Of a stretch of 64,000 nucleotides of DNA, positions 1 through 12,690 are shown piece by piece. This DNA is from Cryptomeria japonica (lineage: Eukaryota; Streptophyta; Pinopsida; Cupressales; Cupressaceae), in contig NC_081415.1 of the NCBI RefSeq assembly GCF_030272615.1, forward strand, positions 603,717,644 through 603,781,643, written 5' to 3'. The notes beneath the pieces are model-generated. The model ran no database searches and was not told the DNA's origin. It saw only the letters and a program-made list of their open reading frames with translations. Positions within the stretch are counted from its first letter, which is position 1; every line of letters begins with the position of its first letter. The position numbers and the translations under genes were made by a program.

Positions 1-2832
1 CTTGTTGTGTCGGATGTCTGGGAGTGCAATTTTAATTTAAAACTTCATGCAATGCAGATTGGGCAAATAGAATGCTAGCCTAAACCCCTCACGTGGTATG
101 AAAGTAGCTAGAACTTTCAAACAAATGCAAAGGGCAATGATGAAGCTTTTCAACAAATAGAAGATAATGAATCCCAAATCAAACCCATCTCTTCCCACGT
201 GGTATGTTCAGCAACAACAGAGACTTTCAGCATGGCAAATACAAATAGGAGGAGAAAATCGTTGAATTGGAGTGGTGTTTGGAAGGTGGTTTCCAAACCA
301 AGGGCAAGAGATGTCATTCAAAACTCCTCCACGTGCCTCCCCATCTCCCTTCCCTGTTGGACGGAGACTGTAGAAGAGGTTGCAGAAGGTGCTCGATGTG
401 GTGTTTGGTAAAAGGATGGTAGAAGACTTCAAGTTGGATGTGGAGTTTGGGAAGCAAAAAACCAACAACAAGTAGAACATAGAAAATTACATGGGTTATG
501 AAAGTCTCCAATCAAATGCAAAACCCTCCCTATTGTGTGTGGCATGCAGAGGGCATTAAAATGTGTTTTATCAAATACAAGCAATGGCTGGAATGTGGTG
601 ATTGGTAGGGGCAGTTTTGAAGTTATAAACCAATGCAAAGGAACAGTAGCATGTTAAATGCAAAGCAAATGCAATGTGGTAGGGCATTAATCAACTCCAG
701 AGCCTTTGGAGTGTGGTGTGGGAAGGGCCAGCGAAGTTTTCCAGGAAGTGCATATTGCCAGGTGTTGCCAAAGACCTCCCTCCCTCTTGTGCGTGGTATG
801 GCAAAGGGTGAATTTAAAAAAAAAAATCAAATGAAATGCTATTGGCATGGTGCCAAATTCCCCTCTCTAGCGTGGTAAATGAAATAGACAAATGCAACAG
901 TAGGTGTATAAGCTAATCCAACAGGTTAATGAAACTTCAAATCAAATTGCAGGTAGCGTGGCTATTGGGAGGCAATAAATTTTAAAGCAAATGCAACCAA
1001 GCGCCATTAAAACTCAGAAGAGATATTCAAAAGGTGCAGTCCCAAGCATAGAGCTTTATCCCACACTAATTGGGAGGTGTACGTTTATGATATTTATAAG
1101 AAAAGTTACACCCATCTAATATGTCAAAGCCACAAAGGGATTTTGATGCAAAGTGCTAAGGTGCCCAAGGTAGACCCCACGCGCATGGGCACGGATCTCA
1201 AGGTGACTGAGGAGGCTGACTGAGTGACGACAAGTGGACCCCACACAGGCACAGTTCTTGAGACAGGTGAATTTTGCAGAGAAAGGCTGACTTAACTGGT
1301 GAAAAGGTTGCAGCAGATCGATAGTAGGCGTAACTTCACAAAGGGGAGATGCTCACGCTTTAAGCCTTGTGAAATGGTGAAAAACCCAGGCTCAGCGAAA
1401 GGAGTTAAAGATCGAGCAAGTCCGGAAAGAAAAAATGGCTCGCGCAATTTTAGATATCAAAGATGCTCGCCGATTAGCCATTGCAAAATGGCAAAAGCCA
1501 AGTGGCAGGTCCAGTTGGTGGTCTAGCAAGTGGGTCCCATGACAGGTGGTGCTTAGGTGGTGTACAAGTGGCAAACACATGGCGATGATGTGGCGACGAG
1601 CAAGCAGCTTGGTGGCGGACATGTAGCAGAGTGATGAGGTGTCATTCTAGGTGGCACTCAGTGGATCCTATGGACGAATCAAAGAACGCCATGTGGTAGG
1701 GCGTCAGGCCAAAATCAGAGGCAAAAATGGGTGAAAAATTAAAATTAAATGTATAGCTGAAACTATACAAGAATTTCGAAAAATTTAAATGATGGATCCA
1801 TAGTTAGAATTAATTCACCTAGAGGTCTATTTTTGATCAAAATGCCAAGTATTATATATCACCAGAAAGCACTCAAGATGAGGAATGCAGTTATGAAGTT
1901 TGTTTCAACAAAGATTAGATATTTTGAGAGTAGTTTCCATGGGAATGAGAAAGGGATTGAAATTTAGTTGGCAAAGAGACACTTGGCAATTTCGGTTGCA
2001 GGCCTAATCTTTTCCCTCTTCTTCTTAGTCCCAATTTCTTCTCATTTTGGGGGATCAGGGGATTTTTGTAGAAAAGCTCTGGCAAAATATATTTGGGGGT
2101 TTTTTCTTTCTAGTTTTGAAAGATCATTTTGAGTTAATGTAGATTCGATGATGGATATAATTATACAGATCAAGGCATTCTGATCCTAAATTCCAGTTGT
2201 CTTCTTGTATGCATAATTGATTTACTAGTTCAGTTAGATAATCCAGGGTTATTTAATTGAATGATTTGCAAGGCAAATTCATGGAGATGTTTTAGGTTTC
2301 TCTCTTAAGGAGGGAGATTAAATATACTTAGAATTTCTTTGATAGTAATCAATAATTCTAGTTGAGTCTAATAACTGGATTTAGCATAAAGAAAAAAATT
2401 TATGTACAACAGGCATATGTAAGTTTAGTGAAGTCAAAATGATGAACTGTGTGTGGATTTCCAATTTAGAATTCCTATTTAGTCTTAGGTGACTCTAAAG
2501 CCCGGGATAAGGCACTGGTATAGTTTTGCTAGGTTCTATAAGCTTCTTGGAGATCAATGAAAATGATTACAAGCCTTTCTTTTATGTTCAAGGTGATAAG
2601 GTTTGCAGGGGTTGGTATTTGTCTTCTCTATAAATCTCCAATCACAGTTATGAAAAGTAATCACAAAGCGTAAACCTGCCTAAGCTAGGTGAAAGCTTGA
2701 ACTATAGAAGGTTTTTGTATAAACCTTGTTATATGTTGTATTTTGTTCTTTTTCTTGTTGTTTCTCTCCATAAGCAACAGAGATCTAAGATTCGAGTAGC
2801 GAAAACAAAGCAATCAGAATTTGAGAACAACA
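1..2832 (+). repeat. 5' LTR (left-truncated) of LARD-like gypsy element
   Basis: This stretch is colinear with 23437-26269 (2832 versus 2833 bp), in direct orientation and with scattered substitutions. Its end, ...GAGAACAACA at 2832, lies 4 bp before a primer binding site, and the partner copy ends at the same bases at 26269. The missing left end should be about 69 bp before the window, judged from the proposed start of the 3' LTR. The first 900 bases contain degenerate tandem units around CGTGGTATG and CAAATGCAA, and 1520-1690 is rich in short GGTGG-type repeats. Short ORFs here (for example 199-411 and 1299-1526) match no family I know and look fortuitous. Confidence 0.9.
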
Positions 2833-2836
2833 AAAA

Positions 2837-2854
2837 TGGCGACTCTGTTGGGGA
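2837..2854 (+). other. Primer binding site, tRNA-Arg-like
   Basis: TGGCGACTCTGTTGGGGA begins 4 bp after the LTR end. Its complement ends in ...GAGTCGCCA, which fits a plant tRNA-Arg 3' end, the primer type known for Ogre/Tat-lineage gypsy elements. The tRNA match is from general knowledge, not a search. Confidence 0.7.
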
Positions 2855-3872
2855 GAATGTGAACTGTTAAGAGTCTCTGGTTAAGAAATTTTTCTTCATA
2901 TAATGTTGAGATTATCCCATCCAAGTCACCACAACAATAATGGCGACTTTGCTAGGGAACCTGAATAGAAATTGCCTAATTTCATCCAGTTAGTCAATCC
3001 ACTGTGTATGCACAGAGTTTGAAAGTGATTTTATGATGAAATAAATGTTCCTTGTTCTGGATTTGTAGAATGATATGTTTGTCATGTCATATTTTATAAA
3101 GGAGTAATAGTGAATATATGTTGTTGAGTTGTGAGCAAGTCCTTGCAGCTGTATGCAAATTTTTCCCCAATTCCTTATTGGGTGGCGACTCTAGTCTCTG
3201 TACCGGTGCTTGAAGGAAGTTTGTATTCCCAAGACTTTCATAAGATTAGTAGATAATCTTAGGAATCATATTAAGATGCAAATGATTTAATTAGTAGATT
3301 CACATATAGGTGCATTCATCATAAAAGTTTTATAAAAAGTGCACTAAAGGATTTCAGTCATACATAAGTCTGATGTATTTTCTAGATTTGTGTTAAACAG
3401 CCTGGAAGAGTGTGTGTTGCAGCAAGATTGAAGGAAGAAATAGAGATTTAAATTTGTGTTGAATGGTATTTTGTTGTTCAAAATATCCTCTGTGCAAGAG
3501 GTGGTGACTCTATGATAAAAGACCATGCTGGAAGTGGAAGTTAATCTTCAGATCTACAAGTTTTATACAGCTGCAAATCTCCAGGTATTTTCAGAGGTTT
3601 CAAATGCAAAACAATTTGTTCTGAAAAAATTGAATTAGTAAAATAGTTTTCCCATTTAGTGAACAACACTAGTAAAGAGGGAAAGAGAGGATTTCAAAGT
3701 CCATTTGCATATCTATTCTGTTGTAATATCCAGAGTATATGTTCTTCTGTTATAGTATGAAAATTTAGGTTTGTGTCAAGCAATGTTATGAATAGATCAG
3801 TATGATGATATGTGCTTGAGAGTTTCGTTATTCTACACAAGGTTGAATAATCATTTGTAGAAGCAAGATGAA
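2855..3872 (+). other. Untranslated leader between primer site and gag
   Basis: I see no supported coding region. The leader holds three further primer-site-like motifs: TGGCGACTTTGCTAGGGA at 2941, TGGCGACTCT at 3183 and TGGTGACTCT at 3502. The bases before the 2941 copy (CAACAATAA) resemble those before the true site (CAACAAAAA), so it looks like a duplicated LTR-end plus primer-site segment. Confidence 0.6.
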
Positions 3873-5022
3873 ATGAGCGGTGAAGTTTTTCAGCCTTGTG
3901 TATTTTCACATATGACCATGCCTAGTGAAGTGTCACAACCGTATAATCGGGGAAGTTTCATTATGAACCATTATCCTGCTCTGAGATTTGAACGTATTCC
4001 AGGTTACCCAAGTCCCATACCCACGGAAATTAAAAAAGTATTTGCCAGTATTTAGTGGGAAGAGATTTGAATCAGCATGTCAACATTTGAAAATATTTTT
4101 AGATTTCATGGGAGAATTTGAAATCTGTCAAGAAGATGTATGTATGAAGTTACTTGTTCAATCTTTGAAAGAGGATGCAAGGGATTGGTTTTTCTTTTTG
4201 CCAGTAGATTCCATTCCCTCATGGGAAGAATTAGTTGCATCTTTTCTTGAGCAATTTGCTGAGAGAATAAACTTTAATGATGCACTGAGGTAATTGATGG
4301 AGATTAGAATTGAGGAAGGTGAATTAGTGTCAGCCTTCAATGTTAGATTTTCCAAAGCATTGGTTGAGATCCCACAAGGATATAAAATAAATGATGAAGT
4401 GTCTTTAGTGATTTATTTGGATGCCTTTGGAAGTAAGATGAGTTACAGGTTGAGGGATAAATAGCCAAAAACATTGCATCAGACATTTCTGACAACCATG
4501 GACATAGAGAAAAATTTGAAATATGGCATTCCTAAAAGACTTGTATCCACCAATGTCTGCTGTCATAGTGTATGTAATGCTGCAACTAAGTGTGAAGTGA
4601 GAAGTAATGCTTAGAGTTTTGGTGTTTATACTTGTCCTGGCAACCACGACAATTTCATTCCCAATGAAAATCAGAGTTGTTTCGTGCAAACAATGGTTGA
4701 TCCTCACTTAAATATTGATAATGTCAATTGTGTTGAGGATGAAGTAAATGTATTTTCAGATTTCACTTCTTCTAATCATGTTGATGATCTTTCTAATTTC
4801 AAATTTATGCACAAACTTAATTCAAAAAATTGTAATGGTATGTATGATTGTAATGAAATTGTAGCACACATGGATTAACAAATTTTTAAAGAATGTCAAA
4901 TGGAACAAAAAACTGCAATGCAATCCCAGAAGATTGCAGAACTTAGGCAAGCTCTTGAAGTTGTGGATAAGAATCTTCAAATGTTGGAGAGCATTAGAGT
5001 TGTTAATGAAGACCTTCTATAA
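3873..5022 (+). pseudogene. gag: Broken gypsy gag (Retrotrans_gag-like)
   Basis: The reading starts at the Met at 3873. Around 4030-4040 an A-run frameshift moves it to the frame open from 3988 to 4293. That frame continues through in-frame stops near 4291, 4462, 4612, 4876 and 5020. Around 4070-4290 it reads like the plant gypsy capsid: the segment with LKEDARDWFF followed by WEELVASFLEQFAERIN matches the usual W-x-F...F-x-x-F pattern of Retrotrans_gag. Downstream is an acidic, Asn-rich linker (4684-4876) and a short Gln/Leu-rich, possibly coiled-coil stretch (4900-5020). No CCHC knuckle, protease or RT follows. The natural continuation appears to be at 13982-14950, because the palindrome arm starts at 5025. 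The protein would have packaged element RNA; it is not functional now. Confidence 0.75.
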
Positions 5023-5024
5023 TA

Positions 5025-6003
5025 TGAATTCTACCAAATAGTTTCTCAAGATGAGTCATGAGCGAAGATATATTAATTTCTGAAAATGACCAACTGGCTT
5101 TGCCGACACTGTGGACCTGATGAAGTCAATGTTCTGGCAACACATGATGCCTTTCTCAAAATTATCAAACGACCTTCGTAGACCCTCAAATTTGAAATAC
5201 AGGTACCTTGAAGTACATACTAAATCTTTGGATTCTCAATTTGACCAAAATTCTGACTAGGTGCAAATGGTGCGCTCATGAAAATGGCTACATTAACTGA
5301 TATAACACTGAAAGTACGGATCACTGAAAACGATGACTCAATGAACCCTTTTGAAAACCGATCAAACGGATTGGTAGGAGCCTGAAATTGGAAACATAGC
5401 ATGTCATCTATACCAATAATAATCTAGAGTAAACATTCTCACATGAAACTCACTGAGGTAACTTTTACACTTGTGCAAAATAGGGCTCCGACTAGCAGCT
5501 GAAACAGGGACTTGCCAAAACATACAAACTTCAAACAGTTCAAGCTTGGTAAACTGAGAAAATGGATTCACGAAGACTTGAAAATTTTCATGCTGACTCA
5601 CATTTATACATAAAATTCAATCCATTTTGAAATTATTCATGACGATTAAAAGGGAAAAATATATAAACACCCAAATTAGGCTACGCAATAAAATCTGCAT
5701 TTGTGCCTAAAATGAACTTTCAGCTCACCCCTCGAAATGGTTACCTGATACACTTATCCAGATTGAAATCCGAAAGTTGCACATCACTGAATAGGCCAAA
5801 GGAAAGGTGTAGGACATGTTTCTCTAGCCTTACCCTTTGAAAAACAACCGACTCCATTTAGCCCTCTCTCTAACTAGGCCATTCAAATTGACTCATTTTA
5901 TGATCATTTGGGAATGCAAAGAAATTTTTGGAAATGGGCCTCTAAACTTGACTCAAATTTAATGAGTCCCAATAGTGGCTCTAACTGGGGATGGTTGATT
6001 GCA
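5025..6003 (-). other. Inverted copy of the gypsy element's 3' non-coding tail
   Basis: Complementary to 21995-22974. No protein family is recognisable; the short ORFs (5220-5402, 5404-5601, 5908-6102) have mirror partners only because of the palindrome. It belongs to the internal 3' part of the gypsy element, upstream of its 3' LTR, in reverse orientation. Confidence 0.7.
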
Positions 6004-6008
6004 AGATC
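6004..6008 (+). repeat. Target site duplication of copia-A1 (left)
   Basis: AGATC here is repeated at 12691-12695 immediately after the element. The mirrored pair GATCT flanks copia-A2. Confidence 0.9.
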
Positions 6009-7069
6009 TATTGGTATTTTGGTATGGTTTTGTCATTCATGTCAACACCTACTGAAAACAAGCACTTTGGAGATGGACCAACATTCACCGGCAAGTAAGT
6101 AACTATTGCACAGTTATTGGTATATGGTTCACCGGTAGGATATAATGTTCACCGATACTTGGAATGATATGGAAGACACTTGATAATGTCGAAGACATCA
6201 TGTGGACACTTTGTTTTGAAGAATTGATCATTGGTATATTCATATTTGCATATTTTCTTTTACCGGCAAATAGGTCTAGGGTTATCTAGGGTTACACCGA
6301 CATGTTTATCTTTTCCAGATCAGCATGGCACAATATGGAGATGATTTATTATTGATGTAAATGCACTAAGCTGACATATTTAATCGGTTATTGCATCAGA
6401 TATTATATTGTACATAACATATTTTTATTGTAATATCTTGTAGAGCTGACCTACTAAAATTGGTCTTAGGGTATGGTATAAATGTAAGATCTTATTTGTA
6501 AGATCAAGTGTGGAATGCAAAAAAGAATTGAGTGAAGGTATATGTGAGATTAAGCAGAGGTATAGACGAAGACATCATTTGAAGGTGAAGCTAGGTTTTT
6601 TTGGAAGCATATCAACATTACACCAGTACTGAATCCAGCATATGAAGATGCTATTTTGTGTAGTACATTCTTATTGGATTTAACCATCCAAATATAGTCA
6701 GTGTGACTCCCATTTTGTGATTGAGTAGTGAGCTCTAGGCTGTTGGCCTTTCTGCATGTCTAGACCCCATTTATGTACACTTACTATCTGCAATAGTATC
6801 ATCTAATCATGGGTAAGGTTTCCCACCGTGGTTTTTCCCCTTAGAGGCTTTCCACATACAAATATTGGTGTTATGTGTTGTGGATGACTTTATGTTTATG
6901 TTTCATGCATTAATCCTTACCGGTATAATAATTTACTGTTAACACTGTCTACCGGCATATTTAACTAGTTTACCAGTATTAAGTATAAAGTTGGTTAATT
7001 AGTTTTTGGTTTGAATTTATTTGACAACTGATTCACCCCCCCCTTCTAAGTTGTCTCCGAGACCTAACA
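6009..7069 (+). repeat. Copia-A1 5' LTR
   Basis: Starts TATTGGTATTTTGG (first dinucleotide decayed from TG) and ends ...GACCTAACA. It is directly repeated at 11626-12690. Confidence 0.93.
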
Positions 7070-7071
7070 AT

Positions 7072-7084
7072 TGGTATCAAAGCT
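7072..7084 (+). other. Copia-A1 primer binding site
   Basis: TGGTATCAAAGCT, 2 bp after the LTR, is complementary to the initiator tRNA-Met 3' end, as usual for plant Ty1/copia elements. Confidence 0.9.
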
Positions 7085-7125
7085 TAGTCCTCTTTTGCAA
7101 AAGTTTAACAAATTGAGGAGATCCA

Positions 7126-10100
7126 ATGTCTACAAATTATTTCAGGAAGGATAGTCCTAAACTTGATGGAACCAACTATGGGATATGGAAGATTAGGATG
7201 GAGACACATCTGAATTGCATCAGTAAAGACACTTGGGAAGTTACAAAGAATGGTTATACTACTGCTATAGCTGGTCAGACTGCTCCAACTACCTTAGCTA
7301 AAGATGAAGAGAATGATTGCAAAGCAAGAGAAGCACTTTTGAGTGCATTATCATATCAACAAATCATGGGATTATTAGATAGGTCTACTACTAAAGCTAT
7401 TGGGATCATTTGGAAACACTAAATGAAGGAGATTCCATAGTTAAGATTGCAAAACTTGAAAGCTTCCAAGTCAGGTATGAACATCTGAAAATGGAAGAAG
7501 ATGAAAGGATTTCTACTTTTATGGAAAGAGTAAATGAAATTGTTTTGGGTATTAAATGCTGGGGAGGAACTTTGAGTGAGGATGAAATTGTTTCAAAAAT
7601 CTTAAGAGGATTGCCACCAGCATATAAAATGAAGGTTGCTACTATAAATGAATTGAGAACAATGCCTAATAAATCAGTAACTAGGGATACATTGATTGGA
7701 AAACTTTCAGCCTTTGAAATTGAGGAATTTGGTTTTGTTGCTACTATAAAAACTGATTTGGCCTTTAAAGCATCAACATCATCTACTCCATCATTTGACA
7801 AATCAAACTAGAAAGCCTTTTATGCAAGAGAACTTGAAGATACCAGGAACAAGAATGAAGAACTTAAAGAACTTGAAGCACTGTTTGCAAGGAAAATGCT
7901 AAAAGGTCCAATTGGAAGTAAGTATGAAGGTAAAGCACCCTTTAAATGTTTTAATTGCAATAAGATTGGTCATATGGCTTCGAGATGCCCTAATAGACAT
8001 GCTAGACTAAGAGAAGAAGCAAGAAGAACATACAAGCCTAATCCTGAATATCAGAGATACAAATTTAAGAAGAACAAAGGCAAATCTTGTTACATTGTTG
8101 ATGAAGGTGTGACTGATGATTCTGATGAGGATCCAGCAGACAATGGATGGGTTTTTATTGCTATAACAAATATCAACCGACACCTACTGCTCAACCAGTA
8201 GAACAAGCCCTAGCAGCTAAAGTTGAAGCAAAGGATGAATGGATCATTCACTCAGGATGCTCACATCATGTGACAGGAGACAAAGGCAAATTCTTGAACT
8301 TTCGAGAATACAATGGAGGTTTAGTAAGATTTGGAGATGACAAAGCCTATTCAATCAAAGGTAAGGGTTCAATATCTCTTGATGGTAAGCATAACACTAG
8401 TAATGTCTACTATGTTGAAGGTTTAAAGCATAATCTTTTAAGTGTTGGTCAATTAGTTGAGAAGGGATTTCAGTTACAATTTAAAAATGGAAAATGCAAA
8501 ATCATGAATAGAACTGGTTTGGAAATTGCAACCGGTAATCAAACTAGAGGTAATATCTTTCATTTGAATAACAGTGAAAAGGCATGCTTAATTGCACATA
8601 TAGATGAAAGTTGGTTATGGCATAAGAGACTATGTCATGTGAACTTTGATTGCATGGTAAAAATTAGTACTTCTAAGGCAGTAAGAGATCTACCTAAAAT
8701 TGTGAAACTTTAGAATACAATTTGTAAGGAATGACAATTTGGAAAACAAGTTAGAGCTAGTTTCAAAAGTATTCCAAAAAAATCCAATAGTGCTCTTGAT
8801 TTAATTCACACTGTTTTATGTGGTTCAACTAGAACAAAAATCTTACAAGGTGATAGATATTTCATGCTAATTATTGATGATTATTCTAGAATGTGTTGGG
8901 TTACTTTTCTCAGAGAAAAATCAGAAGCACTTGGAAAGTTCAAACTATTCAAAGCAATGGTTGAAAATGAAACTGGTAAGAAAATCAAATGTTTAAGATC
9001 AGATCAAGGAGGAAAATTCACATCTAAGGACTTTAATACATTCTCTGAAGTGAATGGAATCATAAGACAGTTATCAGCACCTAGGACACCATAGCAGAAT
9101 GGAGTTGTTGAAAGGAAAAATAGAACTATCTTGGATGCAGCAAGAAGTATGTTATCAGAAGCAAATCTACCACATGTGTATTGGAGAGAGGCAGTTAGCA
9201 CTGTTGTCTATACATTCAACAAAGTTCACATCAAAGGTGAAACTGGTAAGACCCCACATGAACTATGGTTTGGTAATACTCCTACTCTTAAGTATTTCAG
9301 AAATTTTGGAAGTAAATGTTATATTAGATGAGATGAGTATATTGGAAAATTTGATCCTAGAAGTGATGAAGGAATATTTCTTGGCTATTCATCTATGAGC
9401 AAGGCATATAGATGTTTTAATATGAGATTGCAGAAAATTGTTGAGAGTACAAATGTAAAGATTGAAGAACAATTCAAACGTACTTTAAGGTATATAGACT
9501 CTGAACCGACAACAGAAATTGTGACAAGTGAACCTACATTGAATCCACTGGTATAGAATGAAGATCTAGTTACCCCGGTATCATCAGAGGATTCCACAGT
9601 AATTGAAGAACAACAACAAACTAAGACACCCCAGTATGTAAGATTGAATCATTATGAAGATCAGATAATTGGAAACAAATTTAAAGGAGTTATGAGAAGA
9701 GGAAGATTGGCAAATGAAGAGGTATGTCTTATTTCTCAAATTGAACCATCATCTATCAATGAGGCATGTGAAGATAAATTTTGGATTAAAGCTATGGAAG
9801 AAGAATTAGAACAAATTGAGAAAAATAATACTTGGACACCAGTTCCTCGACCTAAAGATAAAAATGTAATTGGAACCAAATGGGTATTTAGAAACAAACT
9901 TAATGAAGATGGTAAGGTTGTCAGAAATAAAGCAAGACTAGTGTGTAAGGGATATTCTCAAAAAGAAGGAGTTGATTACAATGAAACCTTTGCACTGGTA
10001 GCCAGAATTGAGGCAGTCAGATTATTCTTGGCTTTTGCAGCTCACAAGGACTACAAAGTTTATCAAATGGATATTAAATGTGCATTTTTGAATGGAGATC

Positions 10101-11275
10101 TTGAAGAAGAAGTATATATTGAATAACCTAATGGATTTTCTTTAACAGATGACAATGATATGGTTTGCAGGTTAAGAAAAGCTCTGTATGGATTAAAACA
10201 AGCCCCAAGAGCTTGGTATGCAAGGTTGGATAAGTATCTTTTAAAGATTGGTTTTACCAAAGGAAATGCAGATAGAAATTTATATTACAAAATATCTAAT
10301 GATGACATCTTGATTATTGAAGTATTTGTTGATGATATAATCTTTGGAGGAGAAGATGGATTATGTAAGGAATTTTCTATTAAAATGCAGCAAGAATTTG
10401 AAATGTCTATGATTGGAGAAATAAAATTCTTTTTAGGATTGCAAATTTCACAAACTGATAAAGGTATATTTTGAGTCAATCCAAGTACTTGAAAGAATTA
10501 CTAAAGAAATTTGGGATGGAGAACTCTAAACTGGTAAGCACACCTATGACTACAAATGACAAATTATCTCAAACAAATTAATCTACACCTGTTAATCCAA
10601 CTAGATACAAATCTATGATAGGAGGTTTACTATATTTGACGCAAACTAGGCCTGATATTATGAATGTAGTATGTATTGTTTCTAGATTTCAAAGTAATCC
10701 TAGGGAAAATCATGAATCAACAGTAAAAAGGATTTTCCGGTACTTACAAGGCACAACAAATCTTGGATTATGGTATCCTCGATATGAAAAGTTTGATCTA
10801 TGTGCATACACAAATGCAAATTGGGTAGGAGATGTGGATGATAGAAAAAGAACCACTGGAAGGAACATTCTTTCTTGGAAAAAGATTAGTTTCTTGGTTG
10901 AGTAAGAAACAGAGTTGTACATCTTTATCAATAGCAGAATCAAAATATGTTGCAGCAACAACTAACTGTACACAACTACTATGGCTTAAACAAATGTTGA
11001 AAGACATAAAGGTAAAATGCAAGGAACCCATTACTATATATTGTGATAACACTGCAACAATTGATATATCCAAGAATCTGGTATTACATTCTAAAACAAA
11101 ACATGTTTCTATCAAACTTAATTTTCTAAGGGAAAAAGTTGAAGAAAAAGAGATAAAACTGGTTTATGTGAATACTATAGAATAGCTTGTAGATATTTTC
11201 ACAAAACCTTTGGCTAAGGAGACTTTTGAATATCTTAGAGATCAGCTTGGAGTCATACCACCACAGGTAGAGACT
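7126..11275 (+). pseudogene. gag-pol: Copia-A1 gag-pol polyprotein, disrupted
   Basis: Gag starts at ATG 7126 (LDGTNYGIWKIRME, DUF4219/UBN2-like), shifts frame near 7410, and carries a zinc knuckle CFNCNKIGHMASRC near 7950. After another frameshift near 8150 comes the protease, where the expected WIIDSG is WIIHSGCSHH (8230-8270), so the catalytic Asp is lost. The GAG-pre-integrase (WLWHKRLCHV) is near 8615. The integrase core spans 8860-9330 (DDYSRMCWVTFL; SDQGGKF) with an in-frame stop just before QNGVVERKNRT. RT spans 9780-10470 with [28 protein letters not shown] and FVDDIIFGG. RNase H spans 10615-11260 (SIAESKYVAA; DIFTKPLAKE). Several in-frame stops (for example about 7809, 8711, 9092, 9329, 10123, 10472 and 11183) are shared with the right-arm copy. 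Confidence 0.93.
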
Positions 11276-11625
11276 TAGACAGTTGATGATTGTCATCAAC
11301 TGGCAGAATTGAAAGACAAATCTTTTACTCCTGTCTTTTGATGAGGAAGCTACTTCTTAGGGGGGGTAGTTGGTATTTTGTATGAACTTGATTTTTGTAA
11401 CTTTGGCATTTGATGTCAAAGGGGGAGAGATATCTATGGAAAAACACATTATCATTTTGAGGAGAGATTTGTATTGAAAATAAATCTTTGAATAAACACA
11501 TGTTGCTCCCAGGGGTAGAAATTGTTGTCTAAGGGAGATTGTTGGTTTTTGGTATTTGGCATTTCTGTTTTGGCACTTTGATGGTTTTTCCATATTGTGT
11601 TGCCATCAATGCCAAAGGGGGAGAT
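11276..11625 (+). other. Copia-A1 3' untranslated segment with purine tracts
   Basis: No coding sequence. The last tract, CCAAAGGGGGAGAT (to 11625), abuts the 3' LTR and is the likely polypurine tract. Two earlier purine tract plus LTR-start look-alikes occur near 11357 (GGGGGGGTAGTTGGTATTTTG) in shortened form and near 11530 (AAGGGAGATTGTTGGTTTTT). Confidence 0.75.
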
Positions 11626-12690
11626 TGTTGGTATTTTGCTATGGTTTTGTCATTGATGTCAACACCTACTAAAAACAAGCACTTTGGAGATCCAACAACA
11701 TTCACTGGCAAGAAAGTAACTATTGCACAGTTACTGGTATATGGTTCATCGACAGGATATAATGTTCACCGATACCTAGAATGATATGGAAGACACTTGA
11801 TAATGTTGAAGACATCATGTGGACACTTTGTTTTGAAGAATTGATCATTTTTATATTCATATTTGCATATTTGCTTTTATCGGCAAATAGGTTCAGGGTT
11901 ATCTAGGGCTACACCGACAGGTTTATCTTTTCCAGATCAGCATGGCACGATATGGAGATGATTTATTATTGATGTAAATGCACTAAGCCAAGATATTTAA
12001 TCAGTTATTGCATTGGATATTATATTGTATGTAAAATGTTTTTATTGTAATATCTTGTAGATCCGACCTACTAAAATTGGTCTTAAGGTATGGTATAAAT
12101 GTAAGATCTTATTTGTAAGATCAAGTGTGGAATGCGAAAAAGAATTAAGTGAAGGTATATGCAAAATTAAGCAGAGGTATACACAAAGACATCATTTGAA
12201 GGTGAAGCTAGGTTTTTTTGGAAGCATATCAGCATTACACCGGTACTGAATCTAGCATATGAAGATGCTATTTTGTGCAGTACATTCTTATAGGATTTAA
12301 CCATCCAACTGTAGTCAGTGTGACTCCCATTTTGTGATTGAGCAGTGAGCTCTAAGCTGTTGGCCTTTCCACATGTGCAGACCACATTTATGTACACTTA
12401 CTATTTGTAGTAGTATCATCTGATTGTGTGTAAGGTTTCCCACTGTGGTTTTTCCCCTTATAGGGTTTCCATGTACAAATATTGGTGTTATGTGTTGTGG
12501 ATGACTTTATGTTTATGTTTCATGCATTAATCCTTACTAGTATAATAATTTACTATTAACACTGTCTACCGACATATTTAACTAGTTTACCGGTATTAAG
12601 TATCAAGTTAGTTAATTAGTTTTTGGTTTGAATTTATTTGACAACTGATTCACCCCCCTCCCCCCTCTCAATTCTCTCCGGGACCTAACA
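11626..12690 (+). repeat. Copia-A1 3' LTR
   Basis: TGTTGGTATTTTGC...GGGACCTAACA, 1065 bp, preceded by a purine tract and followed by AGATC. It keeps the TG/CA ends that the 5' LTR has partly lost. Confidence 0.94.

Larger units (their letters stand above)
6009..12690 (+). mobile_element. Ty1/copia element copia-A1, full length, left arm
   Basis: A complete 6.68-kb element: LTRs 6009-7069 and 11626-12690, initiator-Met primer site right after the 5' LTR, a gag-pol region in the copia order (gag, PR, IN, RT, RNase H), a purine tract before the 3' LTR, and a 5-bp AGATC duplication. It lies inside the non-coding tail of the gypsy element as carried in the left palindrome arm. The two LTRs differ at several sites in their first 95 bases, more than the two palindrome copies differ from each other, so the insertion is older than the palindrome. 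Stops and frameshifts make it non-autonomous. Confidence 0.95.

Noticed and set aside
7406-7801. 131-residue minus-strand ORF (and mirror 20197-20592)
   Set aside because: Exact antisense of the copia gag reading frame that shows family motifs; treated as a shadow.
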